Source: Solicola gregarius
Lineage (GTDB): Bacteria; Actinomycetota; Actinomycetes; Propionibacteriales; Nocardioidaceae
DNA length: 64,000 nucleotides
Assembly: GCF_025790165.1 (NCBI RefSeq)
Contig: NZ_CP094970.1
Location: 3,658,001-3,722,000, forward strand
Direction: 5' to 3'
Shown: in pieces, positions 44,714-53,935 of the stretch
Position numbering within the stretch: position 1 is the stretch's first letter
Layout: every line of letters begins with the position of its first letter
Notes under the pieces: generated by a model
Databases searched by the model: none
Told to the model about the DNA's origin: nothing
What the model saw: only the letters and a program-made list of their open reading frames with translations
Translations under genes and position numbers: made by a program

Positions 44714-45435
44714 TCGAGCTCACCCGCGACGCTGACGTCGCCATGATCACCCTGCGCCGCCCGGAGCGACGCAACGCCCTCGACATCGAGCACTGCGACG
44801 CGCTCCGCGAGGCCGTCGAAGGTGCCACGGCCGACGGCGTACGCGCCATGGTGGTCACCGGCGAGGGCACCAGCTTCTGCGCGGGCGCCGATCTCGACGG
44901 CGTGTACGGCGAGGCGTTCCGCGAGAGCTTGTACGCGGCCCTGCGTGCCACGCTGGACACGCCCGTGCCGGTGATCGCGGCCGTCAACGGTCCGGCGATC
45001 GGAGCGGGTACGCAGCTCGCGATCGCCTGCGATCTGCGCATTGCCTCCGATACTGCGGTCTTCGGCGTGCCGACCGCGCGCAACGGGCTCGCCGTCGACG
45101 TGTGGACCATGCGCCGCCTCGTCGAGCTCGCTGGCGGGGCCGCCGCGCGCAGGATCATGCTGAGCGGTGAGCTGTTCGATGCGGGTCAGGCCCGGCACTA
45201 CGGGCTGTGCGACCGCGCCGGCGACGTTGTCGCCGCCGAGGAATGGGCAACGGAGCTCGCATCCCTTGCCCCGTTGGCGCTTGCGTACAACAAGCTGGTG
45301 CTCAACTCACCCGATGCCGGCGTGGAGGACGACCGCCTGAGCGCCGCCTTCGACGCGTGCTGGGCGAGCAGTGACATCGAGGAGGCCAGGGCCGCGCGCC
45401 AGGAAAAGCGCGCTCCGCTCTTTCGCGGACGCTGA
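44710..45435 (+). CDS. Enoyl-CoA hydratase/isomerase family protein
   Basis: 241 residues, crotonase fold. Start ATG 44710 (MIELTRDADVAMITLRRPER), overlapping the VOC stop by 4 nt. The oxyanion-hole blocks are SFCAGADLDG (about 58-67) and NGPAIGAGTQLAIACDLRIA. A C-terminal helix with EEARAARQEKRAPLFRGR is usual. Substrate unclear; could serve fatty acid or amino acid degradation. Confidence 0.88.
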   Translation: MIELTRDADVAMITLRRPERRNALDIEHCDALREAVEGATADGVRAMVVTGEGTSFCAGADLDGVYGEAFRESLYAALRATLDTPVPVIAAVNGPAIGAGTQLAIACDLRIASDTAVFGVPTARNGLAVDVWTMRRLVELAGGAAARRIMLSGELFDAGQARHYGLCDRAGDVVAAEEWATELASLAPLALAYNKLVLNSPDAGVEDDRLSAAFDACWASSDIEEARAARQEKRAPLFRGR

Positions 45436-45461
45436 CCCGTGCGCCATGATGTGATGTCACC

Positions 45462-46130
45462 ATGACGGAACGCTCGGAACACCCACGGCTCGCTCGCCAA
45501 GTCGGCGCGCGGCAGGGTGCCGCCTACAACTATGAGGGCGAGCGGGTGATGCTGCGGCGTGACCTCGTCGGAGCCGTTGACCTACCGAGTGGTGAGCTGC
45601 TGGTATGCGACGCGGGCGACTCGACCGACGACTCGGTGTCGGTGCGGGTGTCGCCGGGCAGTTACCGCGTCTACGTCACGTCATTCCGAGGCGAGTACGC
45701 CGAGGTACACGAGCCGATCACGGCGACGCTCGCCGTACGACTGCGCGAGACCGGCGGGATCAGCTTCGACCCGCTCGGCAGGCACGCGATCACGCCTCCC
45801 GTCGAAGACCCGGACGACCCCGAGGACGACCAGCTGCACTTCGTCGGGGTCGACAGTGGGTTGGTGTGCGCGGTCGACCGAGCCGCATGGTCGACAGGGG
45901 CCGGGGTATCGCACGGGCCGATCTCGATCGCGGAGCAGGTGGCGCTGCCCGATGGCTCGCGCGCGGTCGTCTCGTCGAGCGGCCTCGGTGGCGGCGGTTA
46001 CCCGGTTTTCGGAGGCTTCGACCTGCACGGTGATCTCGCGGTCGTGTACGTGTCGTTCGACCTCGTCTTCGAGGGGGAGCGGGATCCGTCGATGGGCGCA
46101 GAGGACGGCGTGCCCACCGCGCGATACTGA
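45462..46130 (+). CDS. DUF4241-like protein
   Basis: 222 residues with no enzyme motif. A beta-rich pattern with AGDSTDDSVSVRVSPGSYRV, LHFVGVDSGLVCAVDRAA and SSSGLGGGGYPVFGGFD resembles the DUF4241 family. That family has the GVDSG-type and GDGGYPVY-type stretches; it is of unknown function and often found near toxin or immunity genes. Here it has no such neighbours. Assignment is by eye. Confidence 0.6.
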   Translation: MTERSEHPRLARQVGARQGAAYNYEGERVMLRRDLVGAVDLPSGELLVCDAGDSTDDSVSVRVSPGSYRVYVTSFRGEYAEVHEPITATLAVRLRETGGISFDPLGRHAITPPVEDPDDPEDDQLHFVGVDSGLVCAVDRAAWSTGAGVSHGPISIAEQVALPDGSRAVVSSSGLGGGGYPVFGGFDLHGDLAVVYVSFDLVFEGERDPSMGAEDGVPTARY

Positions 46131-46134
46131 GCCC

Positions 46135-46527
46135 ATGGGCTCCGCGACCTTCCTGTACGACGGCGACTGCGCGTTCTGTTCCTCCTGCGCGCGGTTCGTC
46201 GAGCGGCACATCGCTCGAGACGTCATGGTGCTGCCCTGGCAGCGTGCCGACCTCGAGTCGCTCGGCGTCACCGCCGAGGCATGCGACGACGCCGTACAGT
46301 GGATCGACCCGGACGGTCGGCACAGCGCCGGGCCGGAGGCGATCGCCGACATCATGCGTGCCGGGCGTACGTGGGCCAGGCCGTTCGGCCGGCTACTCGG
46401 CCGTCGCGTCATACTGCGCGTTGCCTGGCCCGCGTACCGCTGGGTCTCCGAGCACCGCGACAAGATGCCGGGCGGCACGGCGACCTGCGCGCTGCCGGCC
46501 TCGGAGCGGCCCGGTTCGCCCGAGTGA
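46135..46527 (+). CDS. DCC-family thiol-disulfide oxidoreductase-like protein (DUF393)
   Basis: 130 residues. The DCC motif is at the N-terminus, FLYDGDCAFCSSCARFVERH, with D-C and the CxxC pair; the C-terminal half is hydrophobic (GRLLGRRVILRVAWPAYRW) and ends in TCALP. Predicted thiol-redox or membrane-associated role, unproven. Start ATG 46135. Confidence 0.85.
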   Translation: MGSATFLYDGDCAFCSSCARFVERHIARDVMVLPWQRADLESLGVTAEACDDAVQWIDPDGRHSAGPEAIADIMRAGRTWARPFGRLLGRRVILRVAWPAYRWVSEHRDKMPGGTATCALPASERPGSPE

Positions 46528-46557
46528 TGGGCGAGGATCGCGGCGAAACCCTCAGTT

Positions 46558-46610
46558 GGGGTCTATGTGGCATAGGTTGAGTCCTATTGGACCGATGCCA
46601 CATAGACCCC
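46558..46610. repeat. Hairpin, repeat family 2 copy B
   Basis: Arms 46558-46573 and 46595-46610 are perfect 16-bp reverse complements (GGGGTCTATGTGGCAT). The right half shares ATTGGACCGATGCCACAT with copy A at 6806-6856, while the left half and loop have diverged. Confidence 0.75.
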
Positions 46611-46660
46611 GAGCGACCGGCTCCTCGCGCGGCCAGCGACGTCGGTGCGAGGATGCCGCC

Positions 46661-48541
46661 ATGGGCGCATACGAGCAGACGTACGCACGCAGCATCGACG
46701 ACCCCGAGGGCTTCTGGCGTGATGCGGCCGGGCTGGTCGACTGGATCAAGCCGCCGAAGCAGATCCTCGACGACTCGCGGCCGCCGTTCTACCGCTGGTA
46801 TCCCGACGCGACGCTGAACACCTGCTACAACGCTCTCGACCGCCACGTCGTCGCCGGCCGTGCCGACCAGCCGGCGATCGTGCACGACAGTCCGGTCACC
46901 GGAGACGTCCGCACGCTCACGTACGCCGAGATGGTCGAGCACGTTGCAGCATTCGCCGGCGCACTGCGCAGGCTCGGTGTCGAGAAGGGCGATCGGGTGC
47001 TCATCTACCTGCCGATGGTGCCCGAAGCCGCCATCGCGATGCTCGCGTGTGCACGGATCGGTGCCGTGCATGCCGTCGTGTTCGGTGGCTTCGCACCCGC
47101 CGAGCTCGCCGTACGCATCGACGACTCGCGTCCCAAGGTGATCGTCTCCGCCTCGTGCGGTGTCGAACCGGCGCGGGTCGTCGAGTACAAGCCGATGCTC
47201 GACGAGGCGATCGAGCTGGCCGAGTCGAAGCCGACCGCCTGCGTGATCCTGCAGCGGCCGCAGCTCGAGGCCGACCTCGTCGAAGGACGCGACCTCACGT
47301 ACGCCGCCGCGATGGAGATCGGCCGTGCCGACCCGGCGGGCTGCGTCGCGGTTGCCGCGACCGATCCGCTGTACGTGCTACACACGTCCGGTACGACGGG
47401 AAAACCGAAGGGCATCGTCCGCGACAACGGCGGACACGCCGTCGCGCTGACCTGGTCGATGGCCAACATCTACGATGTCGGTCCGGGTCACGTGATGTGG
47501 GCGGCGTCCGACGTCGGCTGGGTCGTCGGGCACTCCTACATCGTCTACGCGCCGCTGTTCGCCGGCGCCACGACGATCATGTACGAGGGCAAGCCGGTCG
47601 GCACGCCCGACGCCGGCGCGTTCTGGCGCGTGATCGCCCAGCATGACGTCGATGTGCTGTTCACGGCGCCGACCGCGTTCCGGGCGATCAAGAAGGTCGA
47701 TCCCGACGCGTTGCTGCTCGCCGAGCACGACACGTCCAGCCTTCGTACGTTGTTCCTCGCGGGCGAGCGGCTCGACCCCGACACGTACGAGTGGGCGAGC
47801 AGGATCCTCGGCGTACCCGTTGTCGACAACTGGTGGCAGACCGAGACCGGTTGGCCGATCGTCGCCAACCCGCGCGGGCTCGAGCCGTTGCCGCTGAAGC
47901 CGGGTTCGCCGTCGGTGCGGGTGCCGGGGTACGACGTGCGGATCCTCGACGATCGGGGCGAGGAGGCGCCGGCCGCCACGGAGGGCGCGATCTGCATCAA
48001 GCTGCCGCTGCCGCCCGGTACGTTGGCGACATTGTGGGGCGACGACGACCGCTACGTCGCCTCCTACCTGTCGGCGTACGACGGCTACTACCTCTCGGGC
48101 GACGGCGGGATGATCGACGAGGACGGCTACGTCTTCGTCATGGGCCGCACCGACGACGTGATCAACGTGGCGGGGCACCGGCTCTCCACGGGGTCGATGG
48201 AGGCGGTGCTTGCGGAGCATCCGGCGGTCGCGGAATGCGCGGTGGTCGGGGTGTCCGACCAGCTCAAGGGTCAAGAACCCCGGGGCTATGTGGTGCTCAA
48301 GTCGGGCGTCGAAGTCGACGACGAGGTGCTGGCGGCGGAGCTGGTCGCCTCGGTGCGGTCGAAGATCGGGGCCGTCGCGGCGTTCAAGCGCGTGACGGTC
48401 GTACCCGCGCTGCCGAAGACCCGGTCGGGCAAGATCCTGCGCCGTTCGATGCGCGACATCGTCGACACCGGGAGTACGAAGGTGCCGTCCACGATCGAGG
48501 ATCCGACCGTCCTCGACACCCTCACACCCCTCCTACGCTGA
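46661..48541 (+). CDS. prpE: Propionyl-CoA synthetase (PrpE-like)
   Basis: 626 residues, AMP-forming acyl-CoA synthetase. The P-loop-like A3 motif is TSGTTGKPKGIVRDNGGHA, A8 is GRTDDVINVAGHRLSTGSM, and the catalytic lysine lies in KTRSGKILRRSMRD. The IVRDNGGHAVAL wording is typical of propionyl-CoA synthetases. Start ATG 46661 with GAGGAT 7 nt upstream. It gives propionyl-CoA from propionate; the rest of the methylcitrate or methylmalonyl route is not here. The stop is inside a 32-bp hairpin. Confidence 0.9.
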   Translation: MGAYEQTYARSIDDPEGFWRDAAGLVDWIKPPKQILDDSRPPFYRWYPDATLNTCYNALDRHVVAGRADQPAIVHDSPVTGDVRTLTYAEMVEHVAAFAGALRRLGVEKGDRVLIYLPMVPEAAIAMLACARIGAVHAVVFGGFAPAELAVRIDDSRPKVIVSASCGVEPARVVEYKPMLDEAIELAESKPTACVILQRPQLEADLVEGRDLTYAAAMEIGRADPAGCVAVAATDPLYVLHTSGTTGKPKGIVRDNGGHAVALTWSMANIYDVGPGHVMWAASDVGWVVGHSYIVYAPLFAGATTIMYEGKPVGTPDAGAFWRVIAQHDVDVLFTAPTAFRAIKKVDPDALLLAEHDTSSLRTLFLAGERLDPDTYEWASRILGVPVVDNWWQTETGWPIVANPRGLEPLPLKPGSPSVRVPGYDVRILDDRGEEAPAATEGAICIKLPLPPGTLATLWGDDDRYVASYLSAYDGYYLSGDGGMIDEDGYVFVMGRTDDVINVAGHRLSTGSMEAVLAEHPAVAECAVVGVSDQLKGQEPRGYVVLKSGVEVDDEVLAAELVASVRSKIGAVAAFKRVTVVPALPKTRSGKILRRSMRDIVDTGSTKVPSTIEDPTVLDTLTPLLR

Positions 48542-48629
48542 GGAGAGAGTTCTGGCCCTGTGACGAGAGATGACGAGCCCCGTGCGAGGGCGCGTCGTCT
48601 CTCGTCACAGGGCCAGAACTCTCTCCTCA
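48539..48629. terminator. 32-bp perfect hairpin between convergent genes, family 3
   Basis: Arms 48539-48570 and 48598-48629 are exact 32-bp reverse complements, extended by five more base pairs with one wobble. The left arm begins with the prpE stop codon and the right arm ends just before the Lrp stop. The TTCTGGCCCTG core is shared with the hairpin at 32075. Confidence 0.8.
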
Positions 48630-48632
48630 GCG

Positions 48633-49106
48633 TCAGCGGACGCCCCACGCGTACGTCTGCTTGCGTAGTTTCAGGTAGACGAAGGTCTCCGTGCGCTGGA
48701 CGCCGCCGATCGCGCGGATGCGGTTGCTGATGATGTCGAGTAGGGCGTCGTCGCTCTCGCACACGACCTCGGCGAGGAGGTCGAACCCGCCGGCGGTGAT
48801 CACCACGTAGTCGATCTCCGGCAGAGCAGCGAGCTCGTCGGCGATCGGTTCGATCGGTCCGCTCGCGGTGATGCCGATCATGGCTTGTCTGTCAAAACCC
48901 ACTTCGAGCGGGTCCGTGACGGCTACGATCTGCATGGCGCCGCTCTCGATGAGGCGCTGGACACGCTGCCGTACGGCCGCCTCGGACAGCCCTACAGCTT
49001 TCCCGATCGCGGCATACGGCCGTCGGCCGTCGGTCTGGAGTTGTTCGATGATGCCCTTCGACACCTCGTCGAGGACGACGCCATTGCCCGATTTGCGTTC
49101 CGTCAT
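48633..49106 (-). CDS. Lrp/AsnC-family regulator
   Basis: 157 residues: N-terminal winged HTH (DEVSKGIIEQLQTDGRRPYA, then LSEAAVRQRVQRLIESG) and a C-terminal RAM ligand-binding domain (GGFDLLAEVVCESDDALLDI). Divergent from the aldehyde dehydrogenase at the head of the polyamine operon, so it is likely its regulator and autoregulated. Ligand unknown, perhaps an amine or amino acid. Start ATG 49106. Confidence 0.9.
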   Translation of the reverse strand: MTERKSGNGVVLDEVSKGIIEQLQTDGRRPYAAIGKAVGLSEAAVRQRVQRLIESGAMQIVAVTDPLEVGFDRQAMIGITASGPIEPIADELAALPEIDYVVITAGGFDLLAEVVCESDDALLDIISNRIRAIGGVQRTETFVYLKLRKQTYAWGVR

Positions 49107-49146
49107 GCGCACATCTTGCCTCACGATCGGTCGACATATGGATTTC

Positions 49147-49210
49147 GTTGTGAAACCGAAGTGTAACAACCGAATCCCTTGTCGGAGTGGCCTGAGTTTG
49201 CGACTATACG
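49147..49210 (+). promoter_or_regulatory. Lrp-aldehyde dehydrogenase control region
   Basis: GTTGT (49147-49151) and ACAAC (49166-49170) form a small inverted repeat suited to an Lrp-type site. CAACCGAATCCCTTGTCGG (from 49167) recurs in near-identical form, on the minus strand, upstream of the aminotransferase at 60087-61469. TATACG at 49205 is a possible -10. Confidence 0.5.
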
Positions 49211-49253
49211 TTGAGACGCCGCTCACAAGAACCGTCCAGAGGAGCTAGCTGCT

Positions 49254-50759
49254 GTGTTCGACAACGGCCACCAGTACATCGCGGGGGAGTTGCGCACCGG
49301 CACGGGTGATCGCGACGTCGAGATCGTCAACCCTGCGACCGGAGCCGTCCTCGCGACACCCGATCTCGCGTCGGCCGCAGACGTCGACGCCGCCGTACGC
49401 GCGGCCCGCGACGGGTACGCGACCTGGTCGCGGGTGACCCCCGCCGAGCGATCCGATGCAATGCACGCGTTCGCGGCCGAGCTCCGGACGCGCAGTGAAG
49501 ACCTCGCCCGGGCCGAGACGCTGCAGACCGGTAAGCCGATCCGGATGTCACGCGACTTCGACATCGCGGGCAGCATCGACAACGTCGCGTTCTTCGCCGG
49601 CACTGCCCGCCACCTCCCCGGGCTCGCGAGCGGTGAGTACTCCGGCGAGCACACGTCCACGATCCGCCGTGAGCCGATCGGGGTCGTCGGCTCCATCGCG
49701 CCGTGGAACTACCCGCTGCAGATGGCTGCGTGGAAGGTCCTTCCGGCGATCGCGGCGGGCAACACCATCGTGCTCAAGGCGGCCGAGATCACCCCGTACA
49801 CCGCGCTGATGTTCGCCGAGGCAGCCACGACGGCGGGCATTCCGGCGGGCGTGATCAACGTCCTGACCGGCACCGGCCCGGTCGCCGGTGAGGCACTCGT
49901 CGGCCACCGGGACGTCTCGATGGTGAGCTTCACCGGCTCGACGGCCGTCGGTACGCGCGTGGGCGCGATCGCCGCGGGCGCCGCGAAGCGCGTGCACCTC
50001 GAGCTCGGCGGCAAGGCGCCGCTCGTGGTCTTCGACGACGCCGATCTCGATGCGGCGATCCACGGCGCCGTCGCGGGCTCCTGCATCAACACCGGCCAGG
50101 ACTGCACCGCGGCAACCCGGGCGATCGTGCACGAGTCGCTGTACGACGCGTTCTGTGACGGTGTCGCCGACATCATGGCCTCGATGCGCCTCGGCGATCC
50201 GCACGACGACGACACCGACCTCGGACCGCTCTCGTCGCAGCGCCACCTCGAGCGCGTACGTACGCACGTCGAGAAGGCGAAGGCGAACGGCGCGACCGTG
50301 CGCTCGGGCTCGCTGCCACGTGGGGCCGAGTACGCGGAGGGCTCGTTCTTCCCGCCCACCTTGGTGACGGGCATCGACCGCGACGCAGCGATCATGCACG
50401 ACGAGGTGTTCGGTCCCGTCCTGGCGGCGGTGCCGTTCGGCTCCGACGACGAGGCACTCGAGATCGCCAACGACACGCCGTACGGGCTGGCGGCGTCCGC
50501 CTGGACGCGTGACCTCAACCGCGCGAACCGCGCGAGCCGCGAGATCCAGGCCGGCTGCGTCTGGATCAACGACCACATCCCGATCATCTCGGAGATGCCG
50601 CACGGCGGATACAAGCAGTCGGGCTTCGGCAAGGACATGAGCGCGTACTCGTTCGAGGAGTACACCCAGGTCAAGCACGTGATGGTCGAGAACACCGCGG
50701 TGCCCCGCAAGGACTGGCACCGCATCGTGTTCGCCGACCGCTCCGGGGAGACATCGTGA
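49254..50759 (+). CDS. Aldehyde dehydrogenase, probable 4-aminobutyraldehyde dehydrogenase
   Basis: 501 residues, NAD(P)-dependent ALDH. Catalytic Glu is in LELGGKAPLVVFDD (about 248), and the nucleophile Cys284 in GQDCTAAT; the N-terminal RREPIGVVGSIAPWNYPLQM is typical. GTG start with AGAGGAG 10 nt upstream. It heads the polyamine importer operon and overlaps the next gene by 4 nt, so gamma-aminobutyraldehyde or a related amino-aldehyde is the likely substrate (inference). It would make GABA from putrescine. Confidence 0.88.
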   Translation: MFDNGHQYIAGELRTGTGDRDVEIVNPATGAVLATPDLASAADVDAAVRAARDGYATWSRVTPAERSDAMHAFAAELRTRSEDLARAETLQTGKPIRMSRDFDIAGSIDNVAFFAGTARHLPGLASGEYSGEHTSTIRREPIGVVGSIAPWNYPLQMAAWKVLPAIAAGNTIVLKAAEITPYTALMFAEAATTAGIPAGVINVLTGTGPVAGEALVGHRDVSMVSFTGSTAVGTRVGAIAAGAAKRVHLELGGKAPLVVFDDADLDAAIHGAVAGSCINTGQDCTAATRAIVHESLYDAFCDGVADIMASMRLGDPHDDDTDLGPLSSQRHLERVRTHVEKAKANGATVRSGSLPRGAEYAEGSFFPPTLVTGIDRDAAIMHDEVFGPVLAAVPFGSDDEALEIANDTPYGLAASAWTRDLNRANRASREIQAGCVWINDHIPIISEMPHGGYKQSGFGKDMSAYSFEEYTQVKHVMVENTAVPRKDWHRIVFADRSGETS

Positions 50760-51919
50760 GCGGCCCGAGCAGGCGCACGGTTCTGCGCGGAGCTGGCGCC
50801 GCGGCGTTCGGCGTCGGAAGCCTTGCGGTGCTGCTGCTGTTCGATGCGCCGGGTACGCGCATCGAGGCGGGTACGTGCGTGAGCACCGACGTGTCCGACA
50901 GCGAGCCGGAGCTGATCATCTCGAACTGGCCCGCCTACATCGACCCGCCGAAGAAGCCCGGCTCGACGTTGAAGACGTTCGAGCAGCGCACCGGCATCAG
51001 CGTCACGTACAACGTCGACTACAACGACAACGCGGAGTTCTACGCGAAGGTACGCAACCAGCTGGGCGCCTGCGAGCCGGTCAAGCGGGACATGTTCATG
51101 TCGACCGACTGGATGGCGGCCCGGATGGTGAGCTCCGGCTGGATCCAGAAGTTGGACGCCAAACGCGTACCGAACCTGCACGACAACCTGCTGCCGTCGT
51201 TGAAGAACCGCAAGTGGGACCCCGACCGTGAGTACTCCGCACCGTGGCAGAGCGGCTTGACCGGCATCGCGTACAACGCGGCGAAGACCAGCGAGGTGCG
51301 CTCGATGGAGGAGCTGCTGACCCGCGACGACCTCAAAGGTCGGGTGACGCTGCTGTCCGAGATGTACGACACGATGATCTTCATGCTGATCCGGGTCGGC
51401 GCCGATCCGCTCGACTTCGATGACGACGAGTGGGCCGACGCGATCGACAACCTGCGCGAGGTCGTCGACTCCGGGCAGATCCGGGCGTTCACCGGCAACG
51501 AGTACCTGCAGGACCTCCAGGCCGGCAACATCGTCGCGTGCGAGGCGTGGTCGGGCGACATCATCCAGGCGCAGTTCGACAACCCGGACATCAAGTTCGT
51601 CGTACCGGAGGAGGGGCTGTCGCTGTGGAGCGACAACATGCTCGTCCCCAACAAAGCCGAGCACAAGGCGAACGCCGAGGAGTGGATCGACTACTACTAC
51701 GAGCCCGAGGTCGCCGCGAGACTCGCCGCCTGGGTCAACTACATCTGCCCGGTGAAGGGTGCGCGCGAGGCGATGGAGAAGGTCGATCCGAGCCTGGTCG
51801 ACAACGAGTTGATCTTCCCCGACGACGAGATGCTTGCGAACGCCGTCGACCTGATGCCGCTCGATGCCGATCAGACCCGCAGATACGAAGGAGACTGGGC
51901 CGATGTCACAGGTGGCTAG
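50756..51919 (+). CDS. Polyamine-type ABC transporter substrate-binding protein
   Basis: 387 residues, PotD-like periplasmic-binding fold. The N-terminus has a twin-arginine pattern (SRRTVLRGAGAAAFG) followed by a hydrophobic stretch, so export is probably by Tat. The mature domain has ISNWPAYIDP and the PotD-like LVPNKAEHKANAEEWIDYYY. GTG start overlapping the ALDH. No lipobox cysteine is clear, so anchoring is uncertain. First importer gene; ATPase and two permeases follow. Confidence 0.88.
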   Translation: MSGPSRRTVLRGAGAAAFGVGSLAVLLLFDAPGTRIEAGTCVSTDVSDSEPELIISNWPAYIDPPKKPGSTLKTFEQRTGISVTYNVDYNDNAEFYAKVRNQLGACEPVKRDMFMSTDWMAARMVSSGWIQKLDAKRVPNLHDNLLPSLKNRKWDPDREYSAPWQSGLTGIAYNAAKTSEVRSMEELLTRDDLKGRVTLLSEMYDTMIFMLIRVGADPLDFDDDEWADAIDNLREVVDSGQIRAFTGNEYLQDLQAGNIVACEAWSGDIIQAQFDNPDIKFVVPEEGLSLWSDNMLVPNKAEHKANAEEWIDYYYEPEVAARLAAWVNYICPVKGAREAMEKVDPSLVDNELIFPDDEMLANAVDLMPLDADQTRRYEGDWADVTGG

Positions 51920-53054
51920 CACAAACGGGGACAAGGGCGATCTCCGGCTGGAGACGCTGACGAAGGAGTTCGGCACATTCACGGCCGTCGACGCGATCGA
52001 TCTCGTCGTACCGCAGGGCCACTTCTTCGCCCTGCTCGGTCCGTCCGGATGCGGCAAGACGACCACGCTGCGGATGGTCGCCGGCCTCGAGACGCCGACG
52101 AGCGGCCACATCATGCTCGGCGAGCGCGAGGTGACGTACGAGAAGCCGTATCGTCGTCCGGTCAACACCGTGTTCCAGAACTACGCGCTCTTCCCACACC
52201 TCGACATCTTCGAGAACATCGCGTTCGGGCTGCGCCGTCGCAAGGTCAGCGACGTACGCGAGCAGGTCGGCGCGATGCTGAGCCTGGTCGAGCTCGAGTC
52301 ACAGGCGAAGAAGATGCCGTCGCAGCTGTCGGGCGGTCAGCAGCAGCGCGTCGCGCTCGCGCGGGCGTTGATCAACGAGCCCGAGGTGCTGCTCCTCGAC
52401 GAGCCGCTCGGAGCACTGGATCTCAAGCTGCGAAGGGCGATGCAGATCGAGCTGAAGCGCATCCAGACCGAGGTCGGCCTCACCTTCGTGCACGTCACAC
52501 ACGATCAGGAGGAGGCCATGACGATGGCCGACACGATCGCGGTGATGAACGCCGGCGTGATCGAGCAGATGGGCCCGCCGTCGGTGCTGTACGACAACCC
52601 GGCCACGACGTACGTCGCGAACTTCCTCGGCCAGTCCAACCTCATCGCCGGCGAGATCGTCGGCAACGACGCCGACTCCCTGGTCGTCGAGATGCAGGGT
52701 ACGAAGGCTTCGATCCCCAGGGATCGCGCGCACACCGACTCCGGCGCGGGATGGGTCGGCATCCGACCCGAGAAGGTGCTGATCTCCGAGATCGACGGTG
52801 TGCTCGACGCCCCCGGAAGCCGCATCGCCGGCGGCGTCATCTCCGACGTCAGCTTCGTCGGCGTCAGTACGCAGTATCTCGTCAAGATGCCGTGGGGCCA
52901 GGAGCTGATGGTGTTCGAGCAGAACACCGGCCATCGTGGGTTGTTCCAGGTCGGCACGCCGGTCGACCTGTCCTGGCATCCGGAGTACGCATTCCTGCTC
53001 GACGCCGACCAGGACGTCGAGGCGGGGCGGCAGCTCGAGGATGCCGCGGTATGA
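51903..53054 (+). CDS. potA: Polyamine ABC importer ATPase (PotA-like)
   Basis: 383 residues from ATG 51903, 9 nt after GAAGGAG. Walker A GPSGCGKTT (about 46), Q-loop VFQNYALFPH, signature QLSGGQQQR (about 141) and Walker [12 protein letters not shown]. The C-terminal TOBE domain (about 265-365, NLIAGEIVGNDADS, GWVGIRPEKV) is typical of the PotA/FbpC class. A longer frame from 51864 is rejected as it would overlap the binding-protein gene deeply. Confidence 0.93.
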   Translation: MSQVASTNGDKGDLRLETLTKEFGTFTAVDAIDLVVPQGHFFALLGPSGCGKTTTLRMVAGLETPTSGHIMLGEREVTYEKPYRRPVNTVFQNYALFPHLDIFENIAFGLRRRKVSDVREQVGAMLSLVELESQAKKMPSQLSGGQQQRVALARALINEPEVLLLDEPLGALDLKLRRAMQIELKRIQTEVGLTFVHVTHDQEEAMTMADTIAVMNAGVIEQMGPPSVLYDNPATTYVANFLGQSNLIAGEIVGNDADSLVVEMQGTKASIPRDRAHTDSGAGWVGIRPEKVLISEIDGVLDAPGSRIAGGVISDVSFVGVSTQYLVKMPWGQELMVFEQNTGHRGLFQVGTPVDLSWHPEYAFLLDADQDVEAGRQLEDAAV

Positions 53055-53935
53055 CGACCGACGTACGCGAGGCGCGGCAGGCAAGGCCGCGGCGCAGGAT
53101 CCCCACCGGATACCTGCTGATGATTCCCGGCGTCGCGTGGCTGTTCGTCTTCTTCGTGGTGCCGTTCTACTCGCTGGTCGCGACCAGCCTGTACGACCCC
53201 GACGGCTCGGTGCTCGACGGGTACGACATGACGTACCACTTCGCCAACTACGCCGATGCCCTGAGCGAGTACTGGGGCCCGCTCGTCCGATCGCTCGTCT
53301 TCGGCGGCATCGCGACGCTGCTCTGCCTGATCATCGGGTACGTGCTGGCGTACGCGATCGCGTTCAAGGCCGGCCGTTGGAAGAACCTCATGCTGGTGCT
53401 CGTCATCGCGCCGTTCTTCACCAGCTTCCTGGTGCGCACGCTGTCGTGGAAGCTGATCCTCGCCGACGACGGCTGGGTGGTGAACACCCTGCAGTTCCTG
53501 CAGATCGTGGGCGCCGACGGCCGCGTCCTGGCAACGCCCGTCGCGGTCGTCGCCGGGCTGACGTACAACTTCCTGCCGTTCATGGTGCTGCCGTTGTACG
53601 CGAGCCTGGAGAAGATCGACGGGCGGCTGATCGAGGCCGCCACCGACCTGTACGCCTCGCCCGTTCGCGGCTTCGCGAAGGTCACCTGGCCGCTGTCGAT
53701 GCCCGGCGTCGTTGCCGGCACCCTGCTGACGTTCATTCCGGCCACGGGTGACTACATCAACGCCCAGCTACTGGGCAGCCCGAACGAGCGGATGGTCGGC
53801 AGCGTGATCCAGAACCTCTTCACCGACGCCGGCGACTACCCGGCCGCGGGTGCCATGTCGGTCACCCTGATGGCGCTGATCGTCGTCATGGTCATCGCGT
53901 ACGCGCGCCGCTCCGGAGCGGAGGACCTCGTATGA
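53051..53935 (+). CDS. potB: Polyamine ABC importer permease (PotB-like)
   Basis: 294 residues, about six transmembrane helices beginning GYLLMIPGVAWLFVFFVVPF. The EAA loop that contacts the ATPase is visible in EAATDLYASPVRGFAKVTWP. Start ATG 53051 overlaps potA by 4 nt and the stop overlaps potC likewise. Confidence 0.93.
   Translation: MTTDVREARQARPRRRIPTGYLLMIPGVAWLFVFFVVPFYSLVATSLYDPDGSVLDGYDMTYHFANYADALSEYWGPLVRSLVFGGIATLLCLIIGYVLAYAIAFKAGRWKNLMLVLVIAPFFTSFLVRTLSWKLILADDGWVVNTLQFLQIVGADGRVLATPVAVVAGLTYNFLPFMVLPLYASLEKIDGRLIEAATDLYASPVRGFAKVTWPLSMPGVVAGTLLTFIPATGDYINAQLLGSPNERMVGSVIQNLFTDAGDYPAAGAMSVTLMALIVVMVIAYARRSGAEDLV

Noticed and set aside
49709-52168. 819-residue minus-strand frame
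   Set aside because: Spans three well supported plus-strand genes; composition typical of a shadow.
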